Origin: Caulobacterales bacterium
Lineage (GTDB): Bacteria > Pseudomonadota > Alphaproteobacteria > Caulobacterales > Caulobacteraceae
Direction: 5' to 3'
DNA: 64,000 nucleotides
NCBI GenBank assembly: GCA_019510435.1
Contig: JAEKKJ010000009.1
Span: 124,001-188,000, forward strand
Below, in pieces: positions 63,374 to 64,000 of this stretch. A program made the position numbers and the translations under genes. Numbering within the stretch: position 1 is the first letter of the stretch; every line of letters starts with the position of its first letter. The notes below the pieces were generated by a model. The model was not told the DNA's origin, made no database searches, and was given only the letters and a program-made list of their open reading frames with translations.

Positions 63374-64000
63374 ATGTCGCAGCTCGGGCGGACTGCGGGC
63401 CTGACAGGGTTCCTGGAGGTGTCGCGGAAGGTGGGCGTGGACGCCTACCAGCTGGCGGCGGCGGCCGGCCTGCCACCGGCGGCCCTTACCGATCCCGACC
63501 TGCGGGTCTCCGTCGAAGCCATGGCGCGGATGTTCGAGGCCGCCGCCGAGCAGTCGGGCGTCGAGGACTTCGCCCTGCAGGTGGCCGTGGGGCGGCGCCT
63601 CTCCAACCTGGGCGTGGTGGGCCTGGTGATCCGCGAGCAGCCCACCGTGCGCCACGCACTGCAGGCCTACGCCCGCTACCAGTGGCTGCAGAACGACGCC
63701 TATTCCATCGACATCCGCGAAGAGGGCGAGCGGGCGGTGATCCGCGTTCTCTATCCACCGTGGCAGCAGCGCCAGGTCGCCGAGCTGTCCCTGGCCACGG
63801 TGGTGCGCAACCTGAAGGCCATACTGGGCGAGGCGTGGCGGCCGCTGGAGGTCTCCTTCACCCACGCCGCGCCCGCGCGGCTCGACACCCATCGGCGGGT
63901 GTTCGGCGTCACCCCGCTGTTCGACCAGGACACCATGGCCGTGGTGGTGCGTCGTGCGGACCTGGACGTGCGCATCCCCACCGCCGACCCGGCGATGGCG
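63374..64000 (+). CDS. AraC-family transcriptional regulator, N-terminal part (runs off right edge)
   Basis: The frame opens at an ATG at 63374 and is still open at the end of the window (209 codons seen). It starts M-S-Q-L-G-R-T-A-G-L and matches the Arabinose_bd-like N-terminal domain of OruR/ArgR-type AraC regulators: A-L-Q-V-A-V-G-R-R-L-S-N-L-G-V-V-G and F-G-V-T-P-L-F-D-Q-D. The DNA-binding domain would lie beyond the edge. It is divergent from the soluble kinase gene. Confidence 0.82.
   Translation, partial: MSQLGRTAGLTGFLEVSRKVGVDAYQLAAAAGLPPAALTDPDLRVSVEAMARMFEAAAEQSGVEDFALQVAVGRRLSNLGVVGLVIREQPTVRHALQAYARYQWLQNDAYSIDIREEGERAVIRVLYPPWQQRQVAELSLATVVRNLKAILGEAWRPLEVSFTHAAPARLDTHRRVFGVTPLFDQDTMAVVVRRADLDVRIPTADPAMA

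Overview
The window looks like the chromosome of a Caulobacterales alphaproteobacterium, most likely Phenylobacterium or a close Caulobacter relative. GC content is very high, genes are packed with many ATGA or GTGA stop/start overlaps, and there are PEP-CTERM type proteins with the alphaproteobacterial PExxWAMMI tail. recA carries a GTTC-N7-GTTC SOS box, and the chemotaxis operon has the Caulobacter cluster I order (mcpA-cheX-cheY-cheA-cheW-cheR-cheB-cheY-cheD-cheU-cheY-cheE). I saw no tRNA, rRNA, CRISPR array, prophage or insertion sequence.

Layout. 1-2141 (minus) is an R-body (reb) locus: four clear RebB paralogues, a RebB-like protein with a repeat-rich head, and one small unassigned protein; it runs off the left edge. 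2534-8214 holds a PEP-CTERM protein, a LuxR/hydrolase fusion, a CurA-like reductase, a CinA-type amidohydrolase and a serine beta-lactamase-fold hydrolase. 8204-10545 is a compact divergent locus: a 2OG-Fe(II) oxygenase and a RimK-like ATP-grasp enzyme (minus) face a protein (plus) with a PqqD-like N-terminal domain, a Tat-like hydrophobic segment and eight 13-14 residue repeats. It has the logic of a multi-core RiPP system and is my best candidate for something undescribed. 10623-22190 is mostly housekeeping and metabolism (LysE exporter, BolA, Grx4, thioesterase, MscS, rpsD, FkbM methyltransferase, DUF1254 pair, TrmJ-like methylase, class A beta-lactamase, icd). 22482-30792 holds a second PEP-CTERM protein, a LysR/aldo-keto reductase pair, alaS, recA, a stand-alone RibD-type deaminase and DUF2061.

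32474-42424 (plus) is one long, translationally coupled operon: HAD phosphatase, class III aminotransferase, ureohydrolase-like protein, two SMR/ArnE-like small membrane proteins, an alpha/beta hydrolase with a cysteine nucleophile, a FemAB/GNAT acyltransferase and a complete DevBCA-TolC type exporter. It meets a convergent acyl carrier protein plus ketosynthase pair (42580-44063). Together these look like a pathway that makes and exports an acylated amine or aminolipid. 44253-48007 (minus) is an acyl-CoA operon in which both the CaiB-type CoA transferase and the enoyl-CoA hydratase appear circularly permuted; a divergent acyl-CoA dehydrogenase follows.

50053-59590 is the chemotaxis operon. 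59883 to the right edge holds two hybrid histidine kinases and the start of an AraC-type regulator. Intergenic DNA includes three long imperfect palindromes built on a CACGAA-like core (22331, 28069, 42448) and a nested palindrome at 5130.
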